Shown here: one piece after another, positions 1 through 10,340 of the stretch
Numbering within the stretch: the stretch's first letter is position 1
How the letters are laid out: each line of letters begins with the position of its first letter
Origin: Rapana venosa
Lineage: Eukaryota > Mollusca > Gastropoda > Neogastropoda > Muricidae
Reading direction: 5' to 3'
Assembly (NCBI GenBank): GCA_028751875.1
Contig: CM054143.1
Coordinates: 65,595,075-65,659,074, forward strand
Length of the DNA: 64,000 bases
Notes under the pieces: generated by a model
What the model saw: the letters and a program-made list of their open reading frames with translations, nothing else
Told to the model about the DNA's origin: nothing
The model's database searches: none
Program-made: the position numbers and the translations under genes

Positions 1-366
1 TTTAGCAGGGTGATAGGACATGGGTTAGTGAAGGTGGGATAGTTCTTATATGAAACAGGAGGGGGGAAATCTTAGGTTTGAAATAAATATGTCTTGAGGG
101 TGGATTTAAAAGTGTCGTAACTAGGTTTCTGGCGAAGAGAGAGAGGGAGCTCATTCCAGGTCGATGGACCCGAAATAGAGAAAGAGCAGCGGCCAACGGC
201 GGATTGGTTGAATCTAGGTATTCGTAGCCACAAGGTATCTGCAGCAGAGCGGAGGGAACGTGAAGGAGTGTACAGGTGAAGACATTCACAGAGGTAGGCA
301 GGTGCTGTTTTATGGAGACATTTGTAACAGAGGGTACTGATCTTATAGTTTACTCTCTGTGGCAGA
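1..366 (-). mobile_element. L2-like LINE, 5'-truncated 3' part (copy D)
   Basis: On the minus strand, 366 down to 72 encodes the C-terminal end of the same reverse-transcriptase protein found at 10.3, 14.2 and 37.6 kb. Shared features are the LYTPSRSLRSAAD motif, a GPSTWN segment and a terminal LKTYLFQT before the stop. Homology to copy B stops at about 366, where unrelated repeat DNA begins, so this copy is 5'-truncated, as is usual for target-primed LINE insertion. The 3' UTR and tail run off the left edge of the window. No RT catalytic motif is included, so it is dead. Confidence 0.85.
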
Positions 367-950
367 GAGTACTCGTGGTACAAGACCTGACACAAAAACA
401 AACCTATTTTTGGTTTTTGCGTTTTTAAGTGTGGAGGAGTATGGGGGTGTTTTAGGGGGAAAGGATGTTAGAGAGAAGGACGGGATGGATAGAGAGCAGT
501 ATGTGGGAAGGGCATAAGAGAAGTTATGGCCATGTCGTCTGTGTGAGTGAGTGTGAGAGCAAGAAATGGGAATGGGCAAACATGTTTTAAAAAAATGATT
601 TTTGTAAGAGGGGAAATGTTCTAGATAAATAACAATAGTGTGCTTTAGTGCACGTAAAAGAACCCACGGCACCAAGAGAGTTGTCCCTGGCGAAGCTCTG
701 TAGAAAAAGCCACTCAGCTAGAAAACTAAATAGTTGCAGACAGGAAAAGAACAAAAATGGGATGCTTTTGAGGCGACGCGCTCTCCCCAGGAAGAGCAGC
801 CGAATATCACGAATATCACGCAGATAAAGCTGCCGTGACTTAAAGTGTTTACAATACAATACAATACAATACAATACAATACAATACTTATTCAGATATT
901 AAAAGTTGGGTTTAGTGGGAAATACAGTTATCAGGATGATTATTTTTGTG
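367..950. repeat. Dispersed repeat, copy 1 (interrupted by a SINE)
   Basis: The stretch at about 375-575 is closely similar to 33,795-34,005; both contain a GGAGGAGTATGGGGGTGTTTT core followed by AAGGATGTTAGA and GGCCATGTCGTC. The right flank at 890-945 resembles 34,060-34,145. The family is not recognised and has no convincing coding content. In this copy a SINE at about 640-890 separates the two halves. Confidence 0.7.
640..890 (+). mobile_element. SINE-like element with (ACAAT)n tail
   Basis: About 250 bp starting near GTGCACGTAAAAGAACCCAC, with a central CGACGCGCTCTCC segment, ending in five to six ACAAT units at 850-887. I recall near-identical sequence as a very common interspersed repeat in gastropod genomes; that is memory, not a search. 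The matching site in the second dispersed-repeat copy (34.0-34.1 kb) lacks it, which supports a discrete insertion. No A/B box was located, so the RNA origin is unknown. Confidence 0.65.
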
Positions 951-970
951 TGCGCGCGCGCGCGCGCGCG

Positions 971-1001
<31 letters not shown>

Positions 1002-1022
1002 TGGTGTGTGTGTGTGTGTGTG
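946..1022. repeat. (GC)n/(GT)n microsatellite
   Basis: A compound run of alternating GC followed by GT. The alternating purine-pyrimidine pattern could adopt Z-DNA; that is inference. Confidence 0.95.
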
Positions 1023-1550
1023 AGGGATAGATAGATGGAAAGATAGATAGTTTGCATACCGACATACATGCATGAATGCATAAAAGGACGGAAGTATATG
1101 TAAACTTATTCTTTCATTTTTAATGTTTGCATTGTGTTTAGATAAGATGATTAAAAAAAAATCTTTTTTAATGCAAACATTTTACATATAAAATGCAACA
1201 TAGGCACTCATGGGAACATAAACATTAAAGCCATGAGACATTCAACAATCAGCATTTATGGATAGATGTGAACAAACTCTTCAATGTAGACGGTTATCAT
1301 AGCAAGGAAGAATACTCCAATGAGTTTGCAAAATTCTCATAAGTTTGTAAGATTTTCTCATACATAGTGTGATACGTTTCGACTACAATTGGTTCAAATG
1401 CACTCCAAGTATTGTGAAAGTATGTCGCTTTACCACTTATTCTTGCATTAATTTTTTGATTGCATATTTAGCTTTTAGATGGTTTTGAAATCATACATAT
1501 TAGGTCCCCATAATCCTATAGTTTTAGGAGTCGAGCTCAAGACCTACTTT
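1023..1550. other. AT-rich stretch, no gene seen
   Basis: No long reading frame, tandem array or recognisable element is visible. There is a short A-run/T-run inverted match near 1150-1170. Confidence 0.5.
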
Positions 1551-1745
1551 CTTAGGCAGCATATTTAGTGTCGCCCATCTCCTCTCCCTCGCTGCTTTAC
1601 CTTCCCTGACCCTAAAGAGGCAGGAACCCATTTACAGCTGGTGAACTGGGAATCCGTACTAAGCCAAGGCGCAACGTCACCCATCCAACGCTCGACGCTG
1701 CTTAACTGTGGTGGGAAAGCGATCTCTCGCACTGACTATCCTCCC
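1551..1745. mobile_element. Degenerate SINE-like repeat
   Basis: Contains CCCATTTACAGCTGGTGAAC followed by an ACTAAGCCAAGGCGCAACGTC-like stretch. I associate this combination with a widespread invertebrate SINE family that normally ends in a tRNA-like head. The tRNA-like part is not recognisable here. Strand was not assigned. Confidence 0.4.
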
Positions 1746-2660
1746 CTATTGGGATTTTTAAATCTTTTTTCACTAAATATTTAGTTTACCAAACATTAAA
1801 ATAAAATCCAATGTATCATTTGTTTCTAGATCTTGACAACTCCAAATTTACCAGTTTTCGTAACTCTTAAAAATATTTGTAATTGTATTCACAAGTGCTC
1901 AACAGATTCCAAAAAGTGCAAAGTCACAGCCCCTTAAAAAGTTAATAAGATCTCGTTCCTTCCGACAAATGAACTTGTACACAATATGTTACACCATACA
2001 TGAAAATCACGTTAGTGGCGATTATTAATCTTGTACGATTCTAATTTGTAGCCATTTAAATTGACATCTAGTTATGTGTATTTTGTGAACACTTAGTCCC
2101 ATGGTAACATGCATTATTTTTTCTAATATTTTGAAAAACAAACTTTCGGTTAATAGTGTTATATCGGGATGTTAGGGATTTTATAGGACTTTTTTGCTCC
2201 TTTATGGACACTTAATATACACTTTATTGCACAAAACATACCTCCATGTTGTGATATCCCGTTTTTCTTTACATATTGTTTTATGGCAGATATCCATCCA
2301 TTGTAGGTGATAGAGTCAATCCAAAAGCTCTTATCATTTAAGAATTCTTGGTATTCAGATGAATTGTGGGTTGAAAAAAAATAAATTAGAAGCATAAAAA
2401 ATTCACCCCAGCCAAAGATATAGAAGTACCAGATAAAGGAACTCATAAAGGAAAAGCGCAATAAAAACAAAGAAAAAGAAGAAAACGCAAAGAAGACAGA
2501 AGGTTAATAACAAGAAAGTGGTAGAAACACAAGAACCAGCAGCAGTATCAACAAAAATACCAGAAAGGGCAAATGAAGAAATGAAAGAACACCAAATTAG
2601 CATCAGCAACAACAACAAACAACTAAGGCTGAAGAAAAAAGTGGACAGGAGAAATAAAAA
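1746..2660. other. AT-rich intergenic stretch, no gene seen
   Basis: No supportable coding region. The 2,420-2,660 part is A-rich on the plus strand and reads as lysine-rich, low-complexity translations. Confidence 0.5.
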
Positions 2661-2664
2661 AAAG

Positions 2665-2700
2665 AGGGGGGGGGGGGGGGAGGGGGGGGGGGGGGGGGGA
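2665..2700. repeat. Poly-G tract
   Basis: A nearly uninterrupted G run of about 35 bases. Such tracts could form G-quadruplexes and are also frequent assembly trouble spots. Confidence 0.9.
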
Positions 2701-2770
2701 TGGTTGACAAAACAGCGGCAAGAAACACAAAGAAGAAAGAAAAGAATACAGTAGAAAAGGACGAACCGTT

Positions 2771-3240
2771 CATCACCTGTGAAATAAAGGCTTGAATGAC
2801 TGGCCTTGAGATCACGATGAATAACAGATCTCTTATTTCTGATAAGCTTTGTGATGTTTAGGGAAGAAAAGGACGGCAGACTGGTCGGAATGCAGTTCAT
2901 CAGAGACATATACAGACGTGACCAGATTGAGTGAAGCATCGGTAATAAGCGAGTCCAAAATATGCCCTGATCTGTGTGTTGCTTCGATGACTAGTTGGGA
3001 AAGATAGTGGTTTGATAAAGAGTGGGAAAGACGCTTGACATGAGAGAAGACTTAATGTCAAAGTGGCAATGGAAGTTGAAGTCAACGAGAATTAAAAGCT
3101 TTCCAGGAGAGGGGCTGTAGTGATCGAGGAGTGACTGAAACTGTTCGTGACAAACAGGAGATGTCAGATTGTTCTTACGTTGCGGCTAGGAAGCAGATGG
3201 TAAAGGCAACAGAAAGTAGTATGATGTCCAGGTAAGTTGA
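2771..3240 (-). mobile_element. L2-like LINE endonuclease fragment
   Basis: Minus-strand sequence aligns by eye, with many substitutions and small indels, to the endonuclease region of the L2-like copy at about 12,470-12,880. The shared order is the AGCTTTGTGATGTTTAG block, the ATGCAGTTCATCAGAGAC block, the CCAAAATATG block and the GGGCTGTAGTGATCGAGGAG block. It is interrupted by stops and frameshifts in every frame. Neither the RT nor the 3' tail is present. Confidence 0.75.
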
Positions 3241-3539
3241 GATGAGATGAAACAATAATCTAGAAAACCGTTGTGACCGTTTGATTGTAACGAAAATCAC
3301 AAGCACCCCGGGGTTATACGTTCTCAGAAGGATTGAGAAAACAATACACAGATTAGCACTTGACAACACAGTTGACACAGGGACAGATACTGATGGTTTA
3401 CCAGACAGCTGGTGTATTGCTTTCCAAACCGATGGTTAATATCCTTTTTTGATGAAATAAGATCACAGAAATATTTCTTTTTGTAGCTCTTTTCATTGTT
3501 GTTATTTTATTTGTTGCTTCTTAACATTTCATCTCTGCC

Positions 3540-3990
3540 TGTTGATCTTAGCAGGGAATCGCGGATTAATATAGCTGCATTTATTTTATCAGTCAGCCAG
3601 TGTGGCTTCTCTCTAAATGTAACGTTTTTATGTGGTGCGTAATTGTCGCAGGTATCAAGAGAACTTTGGTAACAAACAGCTGAGGTTCTTTGGGATCATT
3701 ACATTGATAAACCTCTGAAAAATAAGCCATACATAAATCAAATAGAAACTTTTCCGGATGAAATGATCGTTTAACTTCTAAAAGAAATACATTTGTGTCG
3801 ACATGTGGGTTTTTTTGCACCTTTTTGGACCAGGTTAAAAAAACAAACTGGCAATGATCCAGACACAGACGTTTCTAGTTTGTTAGTCGGTTAGTGACAT
3901 AGATGTGTTCAGTTACTGTTTCAGAAGACATCAATTTCCTTCTTGGGGTGTGGACTGATCGTGAAAGGTTATAAGATTCATTAAGATATT
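3540..3990 (-). mobile_element. CR1-type LINE fragment (end of endonuclease)
   Basis: The minus strand encodes a segment with the catalytic-type Asp-His pair in LDHCQFVFLTWSKK, followed by a linker ending in EKPHWLTDKI. The same arrangement (SDHFSVCITWSK, then a PPWLAK-like motif) occurs in the larger CR1-type element at 19.5-20.4 kb, so both probably belong to related families. It is frameshifted and has no RT. Confidence 0.6.
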
Positions 3991-4014
3991 TCCATTTCTT
4001 GTTGTGAGTAAGAG

Positions 4015-4150
4015 TTGCTTTTTTATCCTGTTTTAATCTGTGTATAGTTGCATAGTTTTATTCTGAGATAAAAATTTACAAGGTGACAGCTCTGATATGG
4101 CCACTGTGGTCGGCGGGGCTCTAAACAACAGGATTGGATTGGATTGGATC
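4015..4150 (+). mobile_element. ATTGG-tailed short repeat, copy 1
   Basis: Contains the family signature: a TTTTAATCTG-type segment, then AAGGTGACAGC, GATATGGCC, GTCGGCGGGGCT, TAAACAA and a tail of GGATT units. The fullest form (47,335-47,560) is about 220 bp. No tRNA-type promoter boxes were found, so it is called SINE-like only from its size, dispersion and simple tail. Confidence 0.7.
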
Positions 4151-4424
4151 ATTTGTTGTGAGGTTTACACGTCGGTATTGAAAAAAAAATCACCAAGCAA
4201 TATTAGTTTAGTTGAATGGCACGAAATATCATCGATTACTTGTTAAAGCTTATCAAATCGTTAAGTTTTTTCATCAGAGTTTCTGTATAAGAAGCCAACT
4301 AACATTGAAATTGCACCGTTTAAAAGGATATGTAGCAATACGCGGTTTTTTTCTTTGGATGGTGGCCAAAAAAACAAAAAATGCCACAGTTGTCGACATC
4401 ACTGACCTGTTTGTAACTAACAGA

Positions 4425-4498
4425 CTTTGACGAGGTGACAGCCCTGACATGGCCTCTGTGGTCGGCTGGGCAATAAACAAGAAGATTGGATTGGATTG
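4425..4498 (+). mobile_element. ATTGG-tailed short repeat, copy 2 (3' part)
   Basis: Only the 3' portion is present: GACGAGGTGACAGCCCTGAC, GGCCTCTGTGGTCGGC and the GGATT tail. It lies about 280 bp from copy 1 in the same orientation. Confidence 0.7.
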
Positions 4499-4644
4499 AA
4501 ACTAACAGACTGATGCACATATGCTACCAATTCTGTTACCAGTCTTGTTTTGCATCCCTTCTTACGCTATTAAACCCAGGAATCAAAACTGTTAGTTGAC
4601 ATTATGTCAGACAAACAGGATTCTGAAAAAATATTAATCGTAAA

Positions 4645-4995
4645 GATGAAAATAGTCACCTTCATTAGAGAGAATGGTGGTGTATAATTATCTGGATGAA
4701 AACAGTCATCTGCATTTGAGAGAATGGGGGTGTATAATTATCTGGATGAAAACAGTCATCTGCATTTGAGAGAATGGGGGTGTATAATTATCTGGATGAA
4801 AACAGTCATCTGTATTTGAGAGAATGGGGGTGTATAATTATCTGGATGAAAACAGTCATCTGCATTTGAGAGAATGGGGGTGTATAATTATCTGGATGAA
4901 AACAGTCATCTGCATTTGAGAGAATGGGGATGTATAATTATCTGGATGAAAACAGTCATCTGCATTTGAGAGAATGGGGGTGTATAATTATCTGG
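4645..4995. repeat. 50-bp tandem repeat
   Basis: About seven copies of a 50-bp unit beginning TGTATAATTATCTGGATGAA and ending in GAGAATGGGGG. The internal units are nearly identical, differing by single bases, while the first is degenerate. This implies recent homogenisation. The array ends directly against an ATTGG-tailed repeat. Confidence 0.95.
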
Positions 4996-5170
4996 TTTTC
5001 CCCACAACGCCGTGCCCGTCCAGGACGTTGATACAAGGAACGAATTTTGTTACCCTGGTTTTAGTCTGTAAATAGTCGCACATATTTCATCTGAAATTAA
5101 AAATTTGACGAGGTGACATCCCTGACACGGCCTCTGTTGGGCGGGGCTACAAACAAGGGGAATGGACTGC
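4996..5170 (+). mobile_element. ATTGG-tailed short repeat, copy 3 (near full length)
   Basis: Begins with a CCCCACAACGCCGTGCCCGT head, includes GTTGATACAAGGAACG and the AGGTGACATCC/GGCGGGGCT signature. The tail is degenerate (GGAATGGACTGCACTGG). Confidence 0.7.
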
Positions 5171-5270
5171 ACTGGAACCGGCAAACCTGAAGAGGAGAGG
5201 AAACGCCTGTCAGGGACGTGCTCCAGGACAAGTGAGGCAGGAACCTCACAGTTTACCTGACAGTTTTCTG
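5171..5270. repeat. Dispersed repeat segment shared with 25.2 kb
   Basis: GAAGAGGAGAGGAAA, TCAGGGACGTGCTCCAGGAC and GGCAGGAACCTCA recur in the same order at about 25,215-25,280. The family is not recognised. Confidence 0.45.
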
Positions 5271-5274
5271 ATTT

Positions 5275-6900
5275 TAGTCTATGAGATCAACAATGAGTCT
5301 TATCGATTATTGTCTCCCATATATATGTTTGCCATGAACCCAGTTTGATCCTCATTTGTCAGTTTAGGCAAAAATGTCTTCATTCTATTAACAATTCAGG
5401 CAGAGCCAATTTTGCATATAGTGTTCAGCAGCAAAATAGGACGCCAATTCTTTTGAATTGTTTTTAGATTTCCCTTTGGAAATGCAAATGATGATTCCCT
5501 CTTTCTGGGTACTGGTTAATTCCCTTCCTTGAAAGAACTATTTAATGCCCTGACAACGAATGTTTCCAACCGCTTCCCGAGAATTTAAAGAATTCTGCTG
5601 TAAAACCATCAGTTCCCGCACATTTTCCATTTTTCATATTGTTTAGCGCTAATCCTGCTTCTTCACTAGTTGCGTTTTAATCTAGTTAAATATCTGTTAT
5701 CTTTGGTAACTATCTGGTGCATAGATTTACTTACATAACGTCTCTTTTCTAGATTGCAGAAATATTTTGTGATTTTCTCCCCTTCTGAAGCACCGTGCTC
5801 AAGATCTTAGTAACACCCCTTGCTTTTTCTTATCTCTTAGCGTTGCTAGTTCTGCACTTAGATCTTTCAATCTACGCAAATCAACTTCAGTATTATTTTC
5901 CCTTTTCTCTGTAATGCTTAGTTTATATTCTGATGTACATTCCTCCTCATTGTTCATCTTTTTCCTCATTGACGCATATGCTATTGTATTCGTTCTAATT
6001 TTTATAAGAAGAAAATCTAAAAATACATTATCAGAACAGTAGGTGTATTCATTCCTTCAGATCTGTCATCATCAACATATGTATATTCATTAATAACATC
6101 GTGTATAACTACATTTATTTCGTTAACAAACTGTTTGTTTCTAAGTAAGGAGCTATTGAATTTCCAGTATGTTTTATGGGACGTTTCTTTACCGAACTTC
6201 AACTTCACAGTAATCATAGAATGATCTGAGCGATACTCATAATCAGTATCAGGATTACCTACTGCAAAATTTAAGTACTCGGAAAGCAAGAACAAATCTT
6301 ATCTACTCTTTTGAAAGGGAGAAGGTCTGGGCCATGTGTATCATTTAGATTCTGGGTTATATTCTCCCCAAATGTCGGCTAGTTCTAGTTCCTCTATCAT
6401 ATTGTGTACTTTTTGTTGAGCTTTGGGGTTATTGTTGTGTTTATAATTATCATCATCTAAACTGGGGTCCAAAACTTAATTCCAGTCACCTACTACAATG
6501 ATATTACGAGTTTCAAGTTCTTTTTAACAAACGTTTCTAAACGAGAGTAGAAATCATGAGAATCTCTGTTGGGACCATGCAAGTTTACAAGAAGCATGTC
6601 ATGATCCAGGGTTTTTAGCCAAATAATTATGAAGTTCACCTCTTCGTCCCTTTGCACCTTTTTAATTTTAAATTATGATTAAACAGAACACAAACACCTC
6701 TAGCATTTGATCTATACCAGCCAAAAAAACACTTACAGCCCCACTATGATGAAATGAACCTTTCATTTCCTTTAGTAAAATGTGTATCTTGCAAACAATA
6801 AGTAGAGTGATATTTTTGCTTTTAAATATTGAAATACATCACGTCTTTTCTGAGTGTTGCTGAGGCCCTGAAAGTTTAAAGATGCTATAGAAACTGGATC
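5275..6900 (-). pseudogene. Tx1/L1-like LINE ORF2 remnant (endonuclease and RT fingers)
   Basis: Read on the minus strand from 6,900 downward. An endonuclease N-terminus resembles GLxxxxKRRDVFxYLK, followed by an LVNLHGPNRD-type segment, a VGDWN-like motif, then LADIWGEYNP with a YTWPRPSPFKRVDKI-like block. The endonuclease end, YRSDHSMITVKL plus YWKFNSSLL, is open at 6,017-6,295. At 5,280-5,470 there is an RT segment of NWRPI-LLNTICKIGSA and EDQTGFMA type, which is characteristic of the L1/Tx1 group. The catalytic FADD-type region is absent; an ATTGG-tailed repeat lies beyond. Many stops and frameshifts mark it as a fossil. Confidence 0.7.
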
Positions 6901-7124
6901 TATTTTAATCTACAGAAGAAAGGCCATATCGTATTATGTTTTTATAGGATAAACGTTAAATTGGACAAAAATATGGGAAAAATCCATTACAATAAACATC
7001 ATCTGTAGAATGCATACCAGCAACGGACACATTATTTTTCTGTCATCTGCAACTCGCTGTAGACAATCATGAGAATATGAACAGGAGGTGTCTCAGCTGA
7101 AGCGCAAAAAGCACAAAAGGTTGT

Positions 7125-7640
7125 ACACACAACAAACATAGAATCGTGCCTAGCACATGGAGTGTGTGCTTGAGAGGCATTCATCACCACACACAACAAA
7201 CATAGAATCCTGCACAGCTCATTGAGAGGCGTTCATCACTACACACAACAAACATAGAATCGTGCATAGCACATTGAGAGGCGTTCATCACTACACACAA
7301 CAAACATAGAATCGAGCACAGCATATAGAGTGTGCGCTTGAGAGGCATTCATCACTACACACAACAAACATAGAATCCTGCACAGCTCATTGAGAGGCGT
7401 TCATCACTACACACAACAAACAAAGAATCGTGCACAGCACATTGAGAGGCGTTCATCACTACACACAACAAACATAGAATCGTGCACAGCTCATTGAGAG
7501 GCGTTCATCACTACACACAACAAACATAGAATCCTGCACAGCACATAGAGTGTGTGCTTGAGAGCCGTTCATCAGTACACACAACAAGCATAGAATCGTG
7601 CCCAGCAGTAGAGTGTGTGCTTGAGAGGCGTTCATCATTG
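7125..7640. repeat. Minisatellite with long and short units
   Basis: About nine to ten units built on CACACAACAAACATAGAATC, then a TGCACAGCACAT-type segment, then GAGAGGCRTTCATCA. Short units are about 52 bp. Long units add a GAGTGTGTGCTT-type insertion and reach about 62 bp. Reading rightward the pattern is approximately long, short, short, long, short, short, short, long, long. Confidence 0.9.
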
Positions 7641-10060
7641 GCCAGGAAACGTTTTCCGGACTTGACACTCCATCGAAAAATGATCCCTTTTTCCTTTTTA
7701 AAAAAAGTACCTTTTTATACAGTAGTATGGAGAGAAAAAACCGTAGATATTTATTCCTTCTTCACGGCTCCGCCCCCCCCCCCCCAAACTACTCCCTAAT
7801 GCCAGCAGAGCAAACACCCCCAAAACTCTGTGCACTGCATTTCTGTTTGAAGAAAGACTCTATGGAGAACTACGTTTCATTTCAGCAGGAGGACCTTGAT
7901 TGTCTCATAAACTTGACCCTTTATCAGACGTATTCATGTTGATATATTTCATTTCATTAATGCCACCCACAACCTCATTCCACCCCAACCACTGGCACAA
8001 TAGCAACATCCAATGCCTTCAAGTACCCGCACACCTTCATCCTGAAAAAACCCATACCCAATGGCGAAGTGGCATTTGTACCTCCCTCACTCCCCAGAGC
8101 CAGCAAAACCAGGCCATGCCGAGGACGCCAGCAGTGTTTCCCATTCCGTCAGTCAACTTCAGGCCGAAAAGGCAAAAAGAGTTAAACATTTCAAAGCTAT
8201 AAAATATATCTAGTGTTATATTACCATATCACACAACACAATGTACATTTTTTAAAGCACAAAAAATCCACACATTTAATTTGCATTCACACTCGGCCAG
8301 GTGTACAAATTGTAAACCAACAAAACAGCAGGCAATAGCACTGTATGATCACTTACACATGAAAGTTTTGTCTTTTTTTAAAGCACCCCTACCCGGCCCC
8401 CCCCCTTCTCCGATGACATTCGTCCATGCTGTAGCCTTCCTAAAAGCTGTTTGAAAAAAAAGACACACAACAACTACTGTCGAGCATGGCCACAAAATAT
8501 CCAAATACTGGTCCTAGACAAGACCTACAGATGGACACTAGGACAAAACACGAGAAGAAAGGCATATAGATTAAATGTTATAATAATAACCTTTGCAACA
8601 CGCGTATCGATTTTTCTTGAATGGATTCTTTAAAGAGAGCCTATTCACAATAAGTAAAAGCCGAAAGTGTACGTGACTCTTTAAACCACAATGTTCTTGT
8701 GACTCCTCGGGGTCAGCATGCACATATTTTGGTTATTCCATGGGTAAGCCAGCACCCCCTCTTTAAGACAGATCTACAGAGATTTCAACAGCCACCCACT
8801 AACATTAACAAGGGGAGTGTAATCATCCTGCTCTGCTCATGTAAGTTATCAGTACGATTAGAACATTGAGTATAGAGTATCTAGTTAGAATCCACCTTAC
8901 TACATGGTAAGAAGAAGTAATGTTTACGTCAGGATCACGACCCAAGGAAACATAACCCCGGGCAATTCACTGGTGCCTCCAAATTAAGAAACAGCAGGGT
9001 GTGCCCGGCCTCTGGTAGCCTGGAAGGTAATCCTGTTCCCTCCCTGTCACCATTGTTTGGTTAAAGTAAGGGGTGGGTGACGTCAATGTGTTCTTGCGTG
9101 TCTTTAAGCAGAGATTTGTAGATTGATTTTGCCCAGGAATGGTCTGGCACCTTCAGAGATCTTAACAGATATGAGAGACATAGAAACCAGACTGTTTTTG
9201 AAAGGAAAAAGTGCACCGATGATATGGATACTTAATGTTTTCACGTTGCAAGTATAGATGTATGGTTCAATGTCTTCTCTCTGGACAATAATACACATAA
9301 TTGTAATAGTTCAAACGAACTTAAATACCCTGCTTGCATGTACCAATAGAGAATGAAGAGTAATTTTTGTTTAGGTGTCCCGTTTATGAAGATTTGAGAG
9401 AGAAATTTTGAAAATTCTAGGGGACGCTCTTTGTCCTCTTATTTAAAGCCTCAATAAATTTGACAGTTTAACACAATGTACGTTTCATGCAACCAACACG
9501 AGGAATCAGACAGCTGTATAGAAGTGGCTTCTGACAATAAGTATTACTTGCAAGACACTGTTGAATATGAACTGCGTGAAACACACTAGGCCTAGCATAG
9601 GTATTCACAATAGAGCCGATGTTATACTCTTGTTTTTATAATCGTTTTGATACATTATTTAAGACCATTATTTTATGTAGATATTGATATGCGTATAACA
9701 CTCTAGTTACATGTCCGCACCGTATGCCCAGTTTGCTTTTTTTTTTGTATTGCCAACATTAAAAGTCCCAGGTCTTAAGTCTGAACTCTCTCTCTTCCCC
9801 CCCCCCCCCCCCGTCTCTCTCTCCCTCCTCCCTCCTCCTCCGATTTCCCTCCCGACATCTTTCTCCCTACCCATCCCATATCCCTTCCCCGCTCCCTCCC
9901 TCCCTCCACAGTTAGATTTTCTTTAAATCACTGCCCTCCCCCTAGCCCCCCCCCCCCTTTCTTTGTTAGGAGTTTGGACAAAATAGTGGTAGTGATGGTG
10001 GTGGGCCAAGGGTCACACAACCTTGGAAGCTTGGAGGGGGGCACTACACTGGAGCGTATT
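7641..10060. other. 2.4-kb stretch with no gene seen
   Basis: Only short, unconvincing open frames on either strand. It contains C-runs at about 7,771-7,784, 8,396-8,405, 9,797-9,812 and 9,945-9,957, and a CT-rich segment at 9,785-9,910. No LINE motif or tRNA-like head was recognised. Confidence 0.5.
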
Positions 10061-10204
10061 GTTAATAATAATAATAATAATAATATATGGAATTTATATA
10101 GCGCTGAATCTTGTAAAAAACAAACAAATCGAAGCGCTTGCACTCAATCATTTACAGGCATGCAACTCTCCTTAAACATAATGAGCAACAGATTTCAAAT
10201 TCAT

Positions 10205-10234
10205 GCGCGCGCACTACGCACGCACACGCCCGCG

Positions 10235-10276
<42 letters not shown>
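10205..10276. repeat. (CG)n/(CA)n microsatellite inside LINE 3' UTR
   Basis: Alternating GC then CA repeats lie between the stop codon of copy A and its AAT tail. The same position is occupied by CA repeats in three other copies (14.03, 37.13 and 49.67 kb). Confidence 0.9.
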
Positions 10277-10279
<3 letters not shown>

Positions 10280-10340
10280 CAACACTTAGAAGGTGAAAGA
10301 TGCTGTTGAAAATTAGGGACAGATATGTGGGGGGAAAGTC

